Shown here: positions 1 to 9,116 of the stretch, piece after piece | How positions within the stretch are numbered: the first letter of the stretch is position 1 | Layout of the letters: each line of letters begins with the position of its first letter | Origin: Coleofasciculaceae cyanobacterium RL_1_1 | Lineage (GTDB): Bacteria; Cyanobacteriota; Cyanobacteriia; Cyanobacteriales; Geitlerinemataceae | Direction: 5' to 3' | Assembly (NCBI GenBank): GCA_012033105.1 | Contig: JAAUPN010000009.1 | Span: forward strand, 1-36,475 | Length of the DNA stretch: 36,475 bases | The notes under the pieces: model-generated | Told to the model about the DNA's origin: nothing | The model's input: the letters and a program-made list of their open reading frames with translations, nothing else | The model's database searches: none | Program-made: the position numbers and the translations under genes

Positions 1-903
1 CGGCATGATCAACCCACCGATCGGCATGACCTCGGCACGCTTCCGGCTCATCGATCGCCACGATCGATCCCTCGGGCAAATAATCCAAAATTGAAGCCGG
101 TTGATCGAACGCCGTCCCCAGATACATCGACAGCAATTCCGGCTGGCTGGGATCAAATTCGACCCCTAACTCTTCCAAACTTTCGCGGATCGCTTCATTG
201 AAACTGGTGGGTGTGAGCGCCAAGCTGGTGAGCGTATCGAGCGATCGCTGGCTTCCCGGCTCAAACTCACGCAGTTTTCCAGCTCATCGCCAAAAAACTC
301 CAGCCGTACCGGCAAATCCGCCGCCACCGGAAAAATATCGACAATATCGCCCCGCCGACTCCACTGCCCCTCAGACTCCACCAGTGTCACACGCTCATAG
401 CCCATCGCCGCCAACCGCCGATCAAACTCGCCCGACTCCCACTCATCTCCGGGCTTGAGCGTCACACTCCGATCGCGAAACACCTCGATCGGCGGTAGGT
501 GCGGCTGGAGCGCCCGCTGGGTCGTGACGATCGCCAGGGTTTCGCCTTCACCATCGGCAGCATTGGCGATCGGCATCAGATCGGCGAGCACCTGCATCTG
601 TCCCCAGGTCATTTCACCGAGATAGTTGGGCTCGTAGGGCGTGGCTTCGGTTGTCGGGTAAAACTGCGCTGTCGTCCAGCCCATCGTCTCAAGCTGTGCC
701 GTCCAACGTCCCGCCTCTTCTAAGGTCGCCGTGACGACACACATCACCCGGCTGATTTTTTGCGCCAAGGCTGACGCGACCAGTCCCTTCGGCAGGCGCG
801 GCGCTCCGGTTAGCTTCAGGACGTGCTGCTTGTCGAGTTTGGCGAGCAGCTCTTCGGTGAGGGGCGATCGAGAGAGGGTACGGACGAGGGATTGAAGCGC
901 CAT
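1..903 (-). CDS. mfd: Transcription-repair coupling factor Mfd, N-terminal part (cut by window edge; one frameshift)
   Basis: Mfd releases RNA polymerase stalled at DNA lesions and recruits UvrA for nucleotide excision repair. Only the N-terminal ~300 residues (UvrB-like fold and UvrA-binding region) lie in the window. The ATG is at 903 on the minus strand. Family-like segments are YPTTEATPYEP, the ERVTLVESEGQWSRRGDIVD stretch and PVRLEFFGDELE. After that the frame fails: a T run (plus strand 275-278, an A run in the gene) needs one more base. In the shifted frame the protein resumes as LREFEPGSQRSLDTLTSLAL and runs open to position 1 (SMYLGTAFDQPASILDYLPE), as expected for Mfd. gdhA lies upstream on the same strand with a ~116-bp gap. 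The break is more likely a consensus error than a real inactivation. Confidence 0.9.
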
Positions 904-1019
904 AGGGTCGGAACGGGTCGGGCTGGATGGGAATTGGAGTTGCCTACCAGTGTAGAAAACTGTCGGTCTTTGCGGTACAGGTTCGCCTGAAATATGGATC
1001 GAGATTCATCAATCCCAAC

Positions 1020-2312
1020 CTAACCGACGAAATAGTTACGAGTCCCCTTCGCCTCCAGCGCCTCGCCCAAACGTCGCAGCGCGTGAACATAGGCCGCCGT
1101 ACGCATCGGGATTTTTAGATCCGAAGCCACCTGCCAGATTTTATTCGTTTCATCGATCGTGTTGCGTTTGAGACGGCGATCGACATCTTCCAGCGACCAG
1201 TACAGCCCGCCGCGATTTTGCAGCCACTCGAAATAGCTGACCGTAACACCGCCCGCATTGACGAGAATATCCGGCACAACGAGAACACCCCGCGCATTCA
1301 AGATCCGATCGGCAGCGGACGACACCGGCCCATTCGCCACCTCAAAGACATACTTCGCCCGCACGCGATCGGCATTCGCCGCCACGATCTGATTTTCCAG
1401 CGCCGCCGGGATCAAAATATCCACATCCAGCTCCAGCAGCTCTTCATTCGTAATCGACGTTTGGCCGTTGGTGATATTACACACCGTTCCCTCGCAGTAC
1501 ACCGCCTCAATGTGATGATGCAGCGCTCGGAACTTCTGCACACTCGGAATATCTAGCCCCTTCGCGTCATAAATGCCGCCCTTGGAATCACTCACGGCCA
1601 CCACGCGATAGCCCGCATCAAACAGCAACCGCGCCAGATAGCTACCCGCATTGCCAAATCCCTGGATGGCAACGGTGGTTTCGTGGCGGTTGAGCTTGAG
1701 TTTGGGGAGCAGTGTTTCGATCGTGTAAAACGCACCGGTCGCCGTGGCGGTATCACGTCCAAGACTGCCCCCGAGGGCGATCGGCTTGCCCGTCACCACA
1801 TCTGGGGAAAGCTGACGGCGAATGATGCTGTACTGATCCATCATCCAGCCCATAATCGTCGGCGTGGTGTACACATCGGGCGCGGGGATATCGACATTGG
1901 GGCCAATAAAATCGGCGATCGCGTCAATATAGGCGCGGCTCAAGCGTTCGAGTTCCAGCTTCGAGAGCGCCTTCGGATCAACCGTAATCCCACCTTTCGC
2001 GCCACCAAACGGGATATTGAGCGCCGCGCACTTAAAGGTCATCCAAAAAGCCAGGGACTGCACTTCATCGAGGTTGACGCTGGGATGAAACCGCACACCG
2101 CCTTTGGTCGGCCCTCGCGTATCGTCGTAGCGCACACGGTAGCCCTGAAATACCTGCAAACTGCCGTCATCCATCCGCACGGGGATCGACACCGTTAAAC
2201 TGGCTTTCGGAAATTTCAGCCGCTCGATCGCATCCGCAGAAATCGAGACATGCTTCAGCGCATCATCGAGGCGCGTCATCGCATCAGCAAACAGCGTATT
2301 GGTGACAGTCAT
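1020..2312 (-). CDS. gdhA: Glutamate dehydrogenase (Glu/Leu/Phe/Val dehydrogenase family)
   Basis: Catalyses reversible NAD(P)-dependent interconversion of 2-oxoglutarate plus ammonium and glutamate in the cytoplasm. The 430-residue length is normal for hexameric bacterial GDH and the reading frame is intact. The N-terminal substrate domain shows the glycine/lysine-rich active-site stretch (residues ~88-112: FKCAALNIPFGGAKGGI, with the catalytic-type Lys) and the preceding GPTKGGVRFHP. The dinucleotide-binding domain has AIQGFGNAGSYLARLL (GxGxxG/A, residues ~213-228), and VPDILVNAGGVTVSYFEW follows near the C-terminus, all classic for the family. Cofactor preference cannot be read with certainty. 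It is transcribed toward mfd. No clear NtcA site (GTA-N8-TAC) was seen upstream, but a 10-bp direct repeat is present there. The start ATG at 2312 gives the full conserved N-terminus. Confidence 0.95.
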   Translation of the reverse strand: MTVTNTLFADAMTRLDDALKHVSISADAIERLKFPKASLTVSIPVRMDDGSLQVFQGYRVRYDDTRGPTKGGVRFHPSVNLDEVQSLAFWMTFKCAALNIPFGGAKGGITVDPKALSKLELERLSRAYIDAIADFIGPNVDIPAPDVYTTPTIMGWMMDQYSIIRRQLSPDVVTGKPIALGGSLGRDTATATGAFYTIETLLPKLKLNRHETTVAIQGFGNAGSYLARLLFDAGYRVVAVSDSKGGIYDAKGLDIPSVQKFRALHHHIEAVYCEGTVCNITNGQTSITNEELLELDVDILIPAALENQIVAANADRVRAKYVFEVANGPVSSAADRILNARGVLVVPDILVNAGGVTVSYFEWLQNRGGLYWSLEDVDRRLKRNTIDETNKIWQVASDLKIPMRTAAYVHALRRLGEALEAKGTRNYFVG

Positions 2313-2713
2313 AACACGAGAAGCCTCTCAAATTAGATTCGAGGAAAAACATCCATCCCACAGCTCAATCAGTTAACGGATGACATTAATGAAATGACTA
2401 GAAGATCGCAATATAATGCGGTGATTTTTAACATTAATGACGTGATTAAATGTATTGAATACAATCTAAATTGTGACAACAAAGAACCTTCATAGATCAA
2501 AGCTATGGTGATTCGTTTGTCAGGGAATTTTGCTCTTTTTAGCTTTAAGTATAAAGACTCATCCGGCGAGGTGTTTACCACTAGAACGTGTCTAACTTTT
2601 TACAGCCAACAACCAACCCTTATAGATGTATCAGTGAGATGTTTTTCTCCTATCTTTATTTTGCCATGTTCGACTTCTAAAAATATTAAGAAAAATGGGG
2701 ATCAATTTGGGGA
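2313..2713. other. Intergenic region upstream of gdhA with a 10-bp direct repeat
   Basis: This 400-bp AT-rich stretch separates gdhA from the VOC gene; both are on the minus strand. The decamer ACATTAATGA occurs twice in direct orientation, at 2383-2392 and 2431-2440 (48 bp apart), bracketing a TATATT-like -10 candidate on the minus strand (plus 2410-2415). The pair could be a regulator-binding site for gdhA, but this is inference. Short open frames here have atypical composition and no recognisable motif, so I call no gene. Confidence 0.3.
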
Positions 2714-3124
2714 TCAGTCGTTTGGCAAGGAACTGAGGTTCGTTGGAGCGGGGATTTGAGCGAACTCGATCGTATTGCCGTCGGGGTCACGCACGAAGAG
2801 GGCTGGACGACCGGAAGCGCTGGACTGGTAAGCGATCTCCTGACGATCGAGCGTGTGCCGAATGGGTGTAAGATCGGTGATATGTAGTGCGAGATGTGGC
2901 GATCGTCCCCATTTGTCAGAGCTGGCGATCGAGATCTGAATGTCGGGATCAAGAATCAGATGAAGCTGGGCATTGCCGAGGTCATACCAAAGGCCAGGAA
3001 ATGTTAGCGGGCGATCCGTAATTTCGCATAGGCCGATAATCTCACTATAAAAATAACGGGCATCATCCAGATTCCGAACACAGAATGTTGTGTGGAGATG
3101 ATAAAGATTTTGAGTGTTATTCAT
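2714..3124 (-). CDS. VOC-family protein (glyoxalase/bleomycin-resistance/dioxygenase fold)
   Basis: A small 136-residue cytoplasmic protein with the vicinal-oxygen-chelate fold: two beta-alpha-beta-beta-beta modules. The first begins LHTTFCVRNLDDARYFYSEIIGL (N-terminal metal-ligand His in LHTTF and the typical DxxRxFY helix). The second contains HLALHITDL and ends PALFVRDPDGNTIEFAQ, the usual xxDPDGNxIE motif with the last metal-ligand Glu. The single-domain length is typical. The substrate cannot be deduced; members include glyoxalase I, fosfomycin or bleomycin resistance proteins and ring-cleavage dioxygenases. The ATG is at 3124. It stands alone between gaps of ~400 and ~195 bp, so it is probably monocistronic. 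Confidence 0.88.
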   Translation of the reverse strand: MNNTQNLYHLHTTFCVRNLDDARYFYSEIIGLCEITDRPLTFPGLWYDLGNAQLHLILDPDIQISIASSDKWGRSPHLALHITDLTPIRHTLDRQEIAYQSSASGRPALFVRDPDGNTIEFAQIPAPTNLSSLPND

Positions 3125-3194
3125 TTGAATTTTCCTAGCATCTAAATTCTGTGATCTCGACAGACTTTAAGTCGTTTAAGCAAATAAAATATGG

Positions 3195-3297
3195 TCAGAA
3201 TTTACGCAAGGGGTGTTAGAAGTCCGACTTCTCACATTGTTCTCAGAGTTGGAGCGGCGACGTTTCGTTGAGAAGTCAAACTTCTGCGTCAGTCCGG
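3195..3297 (-). repeat. MITE-like element, copy 1 (reverse orientation)
   Basis: About 102 bp. Its reverse complement aligns almost end to end with the element at 25256-25357. The ends are imperfect inverted repeats (consensus CAGGACTTACGCA / TGCRTAAGTCCTG; this copy is diverged at both tips). Just inside each end sits an AGAAGTyCGACTTCT-type mini-palindrome. There is no coding capacity. It starts ~21 bp downstream of the sugar-kinase stop codon, in the same orientation relative to that gene as copy 2 has relative to the mutarotase gene. Confidence 0.8.
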
Positions 3298-3318
3298 TTA
3301 AGAATAAACGGATTTTCA

Positions 3319-4362
3319 CTACGAATTTAAGGATTCTAGCAGTGTTGCGAGTGCCGTTTTAAGTTCGGTTTGTGAGGTCGTCGCGGTTCCAAAGTGACGC
3401 ACGACTAGGCTCGCGGCCAGGTTGCCCAAGACGATCGCTTCCCACAATGTCGCGCCGCTACACATCGCCAGGGTCAGCGCCGCTGCTACGGTATCGCCCG
3501 CGCCGGTCACGTCGAAGACATCGGTACGGTTAAAGGCCGGGACATGGTGGACATCGCCGCCACGATCGAACAGTGTCATGCCGTCGTCACCGCGCGTGAT
3601 CAGCACGTGCTGCGCTCCCGTGAGTGCCAGCAAGGTCTTGCCCGCTTGCTGTAGGCTGGCGGCATCGACGATCGCGATGCCGGAGGCGAGTTCTGCTTCG
3701 GGCAGGTTGGGGGTAAAGATGGTAGCGCCCTGGTAACGATCCAGTCCCGTTTGGGCATCGACGATCGTGCGTGGATGGGTCAAGGCAGCCGCGATCGTGG
3801 CGCTGCTAAACACCCCATCACCATAATCCGAGCAAACCACCGCCTGAGCGCTCGAAGTGCGATCGGCGATGAACTCTGCGAGCTTTTGGCAGACGGCGTC
3901 TGGGGGGAGAGCGTCCGACTTGCGATCGACTCGTACGATTTGCTGGGTAACCGACTGCCGCGCATGGCCGGAAATTCGCGTTTTCGTCACCGTGGGTCGA
4001 TCACGATCGACCACAATTCCCGCCGTATCGATCCCCGCCGCCTGAAAAATACTACGCAGCGCCTCGCCCTGAATATCCGCCCCAATGATTCCCGCCACAG
4101 TTACCTGTGCGCCCAATTTTGCCAGGTTGTACACGGCATTCGCGCCGCCGCCGGGAATTTGACGGGTGCTTTCGTGGCGCAGAATCACCACTGGTGCTTC
4201 GCGAGAGATGCGCTCGACTTCCCCGGTGAGAAACTCATCGAGGGTGAGATCTCCGGCGACGAGGACGCGGGCGTCGGAAAATCGATCAATGAGGGTGTTG
4301 AGCTGGGGCTGGGCGTCGTGGAGGCGATCGAGAAAGGCGCGATCGAGCGTGTCTTGAGGCAT
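3319..4362 (-). CDS. PfkB-family sugar kinase, RfaE1/HldE-type (D-glycero-beta-D-manno-heptose-7-phosphate kinase-like)
   Basis: An ATP-dependent sugar kinase of the ribokinase fold, 347 residues from the ATG at 4362. An upstream in-frame extension to 4425 exists, but its proline-rich N-terminus is unlike the family. The PfkB signatures are present: IPGGGANAVYNLAKLGAQVT (residues ~70-90) and DVFDVTGAGDTVAAAL (~285-300, with the catalytic Asp of GAGD). ADARVLVAGDLTLDEF-like and GDDGMTLF segments match the kinase domain of HldE/RfaE. The C-terminal nucleotidyltransferase domain of bifunctional HldE is absent, so this is a stand-alone kinase domain. It may act in ADP-heptose or related envelope-sugar synthesis; a family 9 glycosyltransferase is found elsewhere in the window (20373-21346). 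Exact substrate unproven. Confidence 0.87.
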   Translation of the reverse strand: MPQDTLDRAFLDRLHDAQPQLNTLIDRFSDARVLVAGDLTLDEFLTGEVERISREAPVVILRHESTRQIPGGGANAVYNLAKLGAQVTVAGIIGADIQGEALRSIFQAAGIDTAGIVVDRDRPTVTKTRISGHARQSVTQQIVRVDRKSDALPPDAVCQKLAEFIADRTSSAQAVVCSDYGDGVFSSATIAAALTHPRTIVDAQTGLDRYQGATIFTPNLPEAELASGIAIVDAASLQQAGKTLLALTGAQHVLITRGDDGMTLFDRGGDVHHVPAFNRTDVFDVTGAGDTVAAALTLAMCSGATLWEAIVLGNLAASLVVRHFGTATTSQTELKTALATLLESLNS

Positions 4363-4509
4363 GGTCAGTGGCAGAAGTTTTGGGGTGAGGGGTGTTCGCA
4401 ATAGCGGTCTGATTATAGGGGGCACGGTCTTGATTCGGTTTGCTTGCCCATCGGTAGACCCTACACCGGCGGACGTAGACGCCCCATCGAAAAAAGATTA
4501 AACAAATCC

Positions 4510-4539
4510 TTGGCATTTTCTTAGATGCGATGCTATAGT
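4510..4539 (+). promoter_or_regulatory. Probable sigma-70-type promoter of tRNA-Val
   Basis: TTGGCA (4510-4515), an 18-bp spacer, then TATAGT (4534-4539), ending 12 bp before the first base of the tRNA. Both hexamers are close to consensus and the position fits. Confidence 0.55.
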
Positions 4540-4551
4540 TGATTTCGCCTT

Positions 4552-4625
4552 GGACGCATAGCTCAGTTGGTTAGAGCACCACGTTGACATCGTGGGGGTC
4601 ACTGGTTCGAGTCCAGTTGTGTCCA
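4552..4625 (+). tRNA. tRNA-Val (anticodon GAC)
   Basis: A 74-nt cloverleaf. The acceptor stem GGACGCA pairs with TGTGTCC (one G-T) and is followed by discriminator A. The D-stem is GCTC/GAGC. The anticodon stem CCACG/CGTGG encloses the loop TTGACAT, giving anticodon GAC (valine). The T-stem ACTGG/CCAGT has loop TTCGAGT. The 3' CCA is not encoded. Confidence 0.97.
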
Positions 4626-4882
4626 TTTAACAGTCAAAAATAATAAAGACGGGTCAAAACTCAGTCTTGTAAGCGAGGAAAGACCGTGGATCTCGCGGTT
4701 ATACGTGAGCGATCCGCGTGTTCCTTCGGTTTCGTGGCTTCGCGAGAAGATTCGCCTCAAATCGTGCTGGACATTCTAGAACCTGGCAAATCCTGCGATC
4801 GAAGCGATCTGCTCAATACCGTGTTTACCCTGAAAAAGAAACTTTTTTTTGAGTTTAATCTCGCCAAACTAAAAAAACTCAG

Positions 4883-5196
4883 TATAATCCCTGATATAAG
4901 GTATGAGTACACGTCTCAAGTCGATGGGAAGAACTCGTGTTTATGTCTGCGATACTGTCGCCTTAATTACACCCCTGCTTGCCGTTTTGGCTCAAGGTTG
5001 GGCTGTAATTACTGAGATAGCCAGATCTTCATACGTGAAAGCCCTTGGTCTGTGACATTTTAGAGTCGCTACGATCGTTGCGGTTCCCTGCCTGATTGAG
5101 TGTTTACTGAGGCCAGCTTGGCGGAGTCCTGGCGGTGTCAGTAATGTGGTTGCGTGAAACTTTCAAAAGCTAGTCGGTTGCGCGGCTGGCTTTTTT
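4883..5196 (+). ncRNA. Candidate structured non-coding RNA with promoter-like start and intrinsic terminator
   Basis: A perfect TATAAT at 4883-4888 could start a ~300-nt transcript near 4895. No good -35 box is seen. Two well-formed hairpins follow: 4964-5011 (outer stem TAATTACA/TGTAATTA) and 5104-5144 (outer stem TTACTGA/TCAGTAA with inner CCAG/CTGG pairing). A strong intrinsic terminator ends it at 5168-5196. I do not recognise it as tmRNA, RNase P RNA, SRP RNA or 6S RNA. An open frame of 109 codons covers 4686-5015, but its sequence looks non-protein-like and it ignores the structural boundaries. A read-through product of the tRNA unit is an alternative. Confidence 0.45.
5168..5196 (+). 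terminator. Rho-independent terminator
   Basis: The stem AGCTAGTCG (5168-5176) pairs with CGGCTGGCT (5183-5191) around a 6-nt loop: nine pairs, including three G-U in RNA, followed directly by six T (5191-5196). It marks the 3' end of the tRNA-Val/ncRNA transcript on the plus strand. Confidence 0.75.
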
Positions 5197-5254
5197 CTTG
5201 TCTGCTTGGTGAAGATTGGCGAAATTGTGGTGACGGTACAGCCGTGGAGGGAGA

Positions 5255-5803
5255 TTAGGGGTTGATCGCGATGCCCACGTGTTTCAGGTCGATCGCGTAT
5301 CCAGCGACGACCAGATACGCCTGATCGACGATCGTGGCAGTACGTCGGGTCAGGTGGCCGAGGCGATCGCGAAAGAGGCGACCCGTGGGGTAAGCCGGGA
5401 CGATGCCCCAGCCGGTTTCTTCAGCGACACAAATGATTGAACCCTGATAGATTGTGATTTCGCTGATCAGGTCGTCACATTCATTTTTCCAAGCGGCGAT
5501 ATCATCTTCGAGCCAGTTGGCGACCCAGGTGCCGAAGGAATCGATGAGGACGCAGGGTGGGACAACTTGGTTGTTGCAGGCGCGAATGCTGCCGACGAGG
5601 TCTCGGGGGGATTCGAGCGTTTTCCAAGTGGAGGGGCGGCGATCGCGATGTTTGGCGATTCGGGCTTGCCATTCGTAGTCGTTACGGTTTTGGAAGGCTG
5701 TGGCGATGTAAACCACGTCATGATTGTGTTGACGAATGAGGCGTTCGGCGAATTCACTTTTGCCCGATCGGGTCGGGCCAGTAATCAGAATAGAGACAGA
5801 CAT
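5255..5803 (-). CDS. cobU: Adenosylcobinamide kinase / adenosylcobinamide-phosphate guanylyltransferase
   Basis: A bifunctional enzyme of cobalamin nucleotide-loop assembly: it phosphorylates adenosylcobinamide and transfers GMP to it. The 182-residue length is normal for CobU/CobP. An N-terminal P-loop GPTRSGKSEFAE (residues ~9-20) is followed by YIATAFQ and the RIAKHRDRRPSTWKTLE stretch, which contains the guanylylated-His region of the family. Further motifs are the Walker-B-like VLIDSFGTWVANWL and CVAEETGWGIVPAYPTGRLFRD (family consensus NExGxGIVPxxxxxRxFRD). The ATG at 5803 lies inside the last codons of the upstream debranching-enzyme gene (19-bp overlap), suggesting translational coupling. 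No cobalamin riboswitch lies immediately upstream, as expected for an internal cistron. Confidence 0.92.
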   Translation of the reverse strand: MSVSILITGPTRSGKSEFAERLIRQHNHDVVYIATAFQNRNDYEWQARIAKHRDRRPSTWKTLESPRDLVGSIRACNNQVVPPCVLIDSFGTWVANWLEDDIAAWKNECDDLISEITIYQGSIICVAEETGWGIVPAYPTGRLFRDRLGHLTRRTATIVDQAYLVVAGYAIDLKHVGIAINP

Positions 5804-7931
5804 GGTGAATCGTTGATGTTATCTTGCTGGCGTCGGGCATCGATGATGTGCCATGCACGTAGTACTTCGGCGACGCTCCAGGCTTGGGCGATGCAGCCTC
5901 GGGGGCGATGTACCGGATCACCGTCAAAAATTTCGCTGAGACTCCCGACTCCGGCCTCTTGAAGTCGATCTTCAAAGGGGGCGAGGAGATCGTGGGCGGC
6001 TTGCCAATCATCATGAACGCGTAGGTGGGCGATCGCGAACGCACCGATGAGCCACGCCCAGACGGTTCCTTGATGGTACGCCCGATCGCGGGTTTGAACG
6101 TTGCCACGATAGCGACCGCAATAGCTCGGGTGGTCGGAGGAGAGCGATCGCAATCCGGCAGCGGTGAGTAGCTTGGCGCTACACTGATCGACGATCGCGC
6201 GTTGGCGTGCCGCTGCGAGTGGGCTGTGGTGTAGTGAAACAGCGAAGATTTGGTTGGGACGTAGGGCTGGGTCGTCACCCTTGGAGCCGTCGATCGTATC
6301 GTAACAGCCGCCCATACTGGGATTCCAAAAGAATTGAAAACTCCGCTCCACACGATCTGCGAGCCGGGCGTAGTGATTGGCGTCGTGAGGGATGAGGGTG
6401 CAGGTCGGGCTTGGTGTGACGGTCGATAGAGGGGTCGGTGTTGGAGATGTTGCAGATTGAAGCTGCACGGCAAACCCGGCCATCGATCGCAGGGCGTTGT
6501 ACCAAAGTGCATTGATTTCGACAGCTTTACCCGATCGCGGCGTCACCGCCTGCCCATCCACCTTCACATCCATCCAGGTGAGTTGTGTTTCGGGTGACCC
6601 CCCACGAATCAGCCCATCCGTAGCATCCATGCCAATGTCGAACTGGGTTCCTCGCTCATACCAGTCGATCGCCTCCTGTAGCAGCGGAAACAAATCCGCC
6701 AAGGTTGCCAGATCGCCCGTCTGTTCGACGTAGGCGCGAACCGCTTCGATATACCAAAGCGTTGCATCAATCGTGTTGTAGCTTGCTTGACTGTTCGCAT
6801 CCGGGAAGATATTCGGCAATAAACCCTGCTGAAAAAAGCAAGCCATTGATTTGAGGATCGATCGCGCCAGGGTGTAACGTCCCGTCGTTAGTGTCAAGCC
6901 CGGTAAGGCGATCGCCGCATCGCGTCCCCAATCTCGAAACCAGGGATACCCCGCGATAATGCTATGACCGAGACTGCCATCCGATCGGGAACGCTCCACA
7001 ATAAAACTATCGGCGGCAAGCACCAGTTGTTGAATCCAAGCCGGAGCAGCCGACGAAACCACACCGGCTTTACCGGCCTCAGCGCTGGGCAAGCGGCGCT
7101 TCATCTGCCAGCGATCAATCTGGGCGCGATCGTGCTGCCGCGCCCGCTCTAACGCGGCATCACCATCCCGTATCGAGGTATTATCTGCATCCGCCGCCGA
7201 CACCGGCTGGGTCAAGCGACGATCGTGAAGATCTCCCCCGGAGCGATCGTCGCTTCGATCGTTGCCAAATGAAGATGATCCTCGGTATGACCCGTCCCAC
7301 GTTCACATTCCCGTTGAAGCTGAAAGCCAAAGTTCCAGTCGTAGCACACATTCATCCGTCCGTGATCACTGGTCAGGTAGAGCAGCGTGCCCGTCTGTCC
7401 CGACCAGACACACGCCCCCTTGCGTACCGGCTCACAGTGCCACTCATGCCGTACCGATCCACCATGATGATTGCGATCGTTTACCAGTGCCTTCGCAAAA
7501 ATTGAGACCGGCATTTGGGCTCGCCGTAACCGGTACTGCACATAGGTCGTATTTTCTCCCTGCTCCATCCAAATCCGCTTTTCTAACAGCGCATCACCAC
7601 AGGCAAACATCCAGGTAGGAATTCGGCCTTCTAGACAAAAGTTCTGAATGTAGCGATAACCAGGGGGCGCGACCACTCCCGTAGACCAGCGATTGGTAAA
7701 CAGCGGATACTGCCTGTCATCGTAATAGACGGTTTCGTCCAGTTTCGTCAGCAACAATCGGCGATCGTGGGGTGGCGCCAACGCCGCAATCATCAAGCCG
7801 TGATAGTGCCGCGTCAACAAACCCGCGACCGTCCCACAGGCATACCCCCCAATCCCGTTCGTCACGAGCCATTCTCGCCGTTCTGCCTGCGATAGATCGC
7901 CGACGACCACTTCCCCGAATCGAATTGTCAT
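5785..7931 (-). CDS. Glycogen debranching enzyme / amylo-alpha-1,6-glucosidase (apparently split by one frameshift)
   Basis: Removes alpha-1,6 branch stubs from glycogen. Two adjacent frames together make ~715 residues, the usual size of the cyanobacterial single-chain enzyme. The N-terminal glycoside-binding domain (7212-7931) has REWLVTNGIGGYACGTVAGL and RHYHGLMIAA. The C-terminal (alpha/alpha)6 catalytic domain (5785-7215) has GYPWFRDWGRDAAIALPGL, QASYNTIDATLWYIEAV and the closing GSLSEIFDGDPVHRPRGCIAQAWS. The first frame stops at 7212, where a TTG codon (7213-7215) begins the second frame; one extra T in the CTTGACC stretch would fuse them. The start at ATG 7931 has GGAG seven bases upstream, better than the frame-open start at 8090. 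A Pro/Thr-rich insertion (SPTPTPLSTVTPSP) lies in the catalytic half. A genuine two-cistron split cannot be excluded. Confidence 0.9.
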
Positions 7932-9095
7932 CCGAGATCTCCATGCATTCCTGCTACTAGCGTATCGGCGTATCGGCTGCGATCGCCATCGCGAACAAGC
8001 TTCCATTAATTTATTCGTGAAAGGGTCGTGATTTCCGGTCTCTTCCCCCTTAACGAAGTCCATCCATCCCAGGACTCCCCCCCTGCTCAATCAACAAACG
8101 AGACCGCTCACCCCAATCCGAATCGGAGCTTTCTCGCGCTCCCCTCAGCCCGCATGATGATTCAAACATTCTGATAGAAAAATGCCCGCTTTCAATAGCT
8201 TCATGCCCTTTGAGCAACGCTTTGGAGAGTTCTAATCATGTAGTAAAAGAGAACGGTGTTCTAGGCTCTGCTCACAAGTTCATCCGCCACGAACGATCGC
8301 CAGATCCACGACTAGATGATGGAAGAGGATCGTAATTCCTCCTCCACATAAAGTTATCGGGCTTGAACTTGGCTTGACGTATGGCAAGTTAAGGTGACAC
8401 ACTATCGAAGCTTAAAAACAAGTCTGCTTTTCAAGCCAGCAATCTTGTTGAGAGAGCCGAGATAGTATATCGCCCAAGCGCGACAAAGTGTCATACATCC
8501 CTTAGAATTACACTCTGTGATATTTCGATCATGAGGTCGTTTGTCAACCCAAGGAACTCGTGGCGATTCTCTCCTTCTCCTCTATACGTATTTCCGACCC
8601 ATTTTTTCTGCCCCTCATCTCAAGATATTAGTCAGCACCCCTGCCTAATTCCTCGATTTTTGACCGATCGCCCTGGCAGCTTCCCCCCTTGTTCAGAATC
8701 TCTCACGTTCTATCTTTGATCGCATTGAAATATCGATCGTGACGCGACCGAATCGCTCCCTTCACACCTGACGATCGATCATTTATTCTCCACTTCCCAT
8801 CAGTCCTGCGGTTCAAACACTCAGGAACGGAGTTCTCACGATCCACCGTTTTTCACGTCAAAAGATATCGACCCGCCCATCGCAAACTGATGAAGCCTTT
8901 TGATTGACTTCAAATCAAAAGTCGCGCGTGAACTTTGGATCAGCTCCAAAGAAAAAACGCGGCATCCGCATTTTATTTAAATCTGGAAGCGCAAACTTCT
9001 GCAATTGCACCGGATCAATGAAGATATTTCGATGAATATCGGACAGAAATATTTTTCTGATGTCAAAAAAAAGCAATTTTCAGTGATATTCTTAA
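7932..9095. other. Long intergenic region without a convincing gene
   Basis: About 1.2 kb separate the divergently oriented debranching-enzyme gene and cyabrB. No frame here has coding-like sequence or a recognised motif; the 62-codon frame at 8531-8719 is rejected. Structural signals are a hairpin at 8897-8921 (CTTTTGATT / AATCAAAAG around seven bases) and, close to cyabrB, the palindrome annotated separately. The AT-rich 8930-9130 part probably carries the cyabrB promoter and leader. No tRNA, CRISPR or transposon signature was seen. Confidence 0.5.
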
Positions 9096-9116
9096 TTAAG
9101 GAAACAATTTCCTTAA
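9096..9116. promoter_or_regulatory. Perfect inverted repeat upstream of cyabrB
   Basis: TTAAGGAAA (9096-9104) and TTTCCTTAA (9108-9116) are exact inverted repeats separated by CAA. They lie ~44 bp before the cyabrB ATG. They could be a dimeric-regulator operator (possibly autoregulation) or a leader hairpin; the sequence alone does not decide. Confidence 0.4.

Noticed and set aside
1-903. mfd as a true pseudogene
   Set aside because: The only defect is a single-base change in an A/T run, and the frame resumes perfectly to the window edge. The same defect type recurs in many genes here.
2505-2952. Small open frames on both strands beside the VOC gene
   Set aside because: Either overlap the VOC gene antisense or have random composition.
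4686-5015. 109-codon open frame after tRNA-Val
   Set aside because: Composition is unlike the neighbouring genes, no ribosome-binding site is seen, and it crosses a promoter-like TATAAT and an RNA hairpin. No family motif.
5804-5900. Cobalamin riboswitch for cobU
   Set aside because: The upstream sequence is coding (debranching enzyme) and shows no B12-box-like element.
7212-7215. Overlapping stop/TTG start as evidence of two separate debranching genes
   Set aside because: Both parts align to consecutive domains of one usual ~700-residue enzyme, and one base fuses them. A real split is possible but less likely.
8531-8719. 62-codon open frame in the long gap before cyabrB
   Set aside because: Low-complexity Phe/Pro/Ser-rich sequence with no motif; length is expected by chance.
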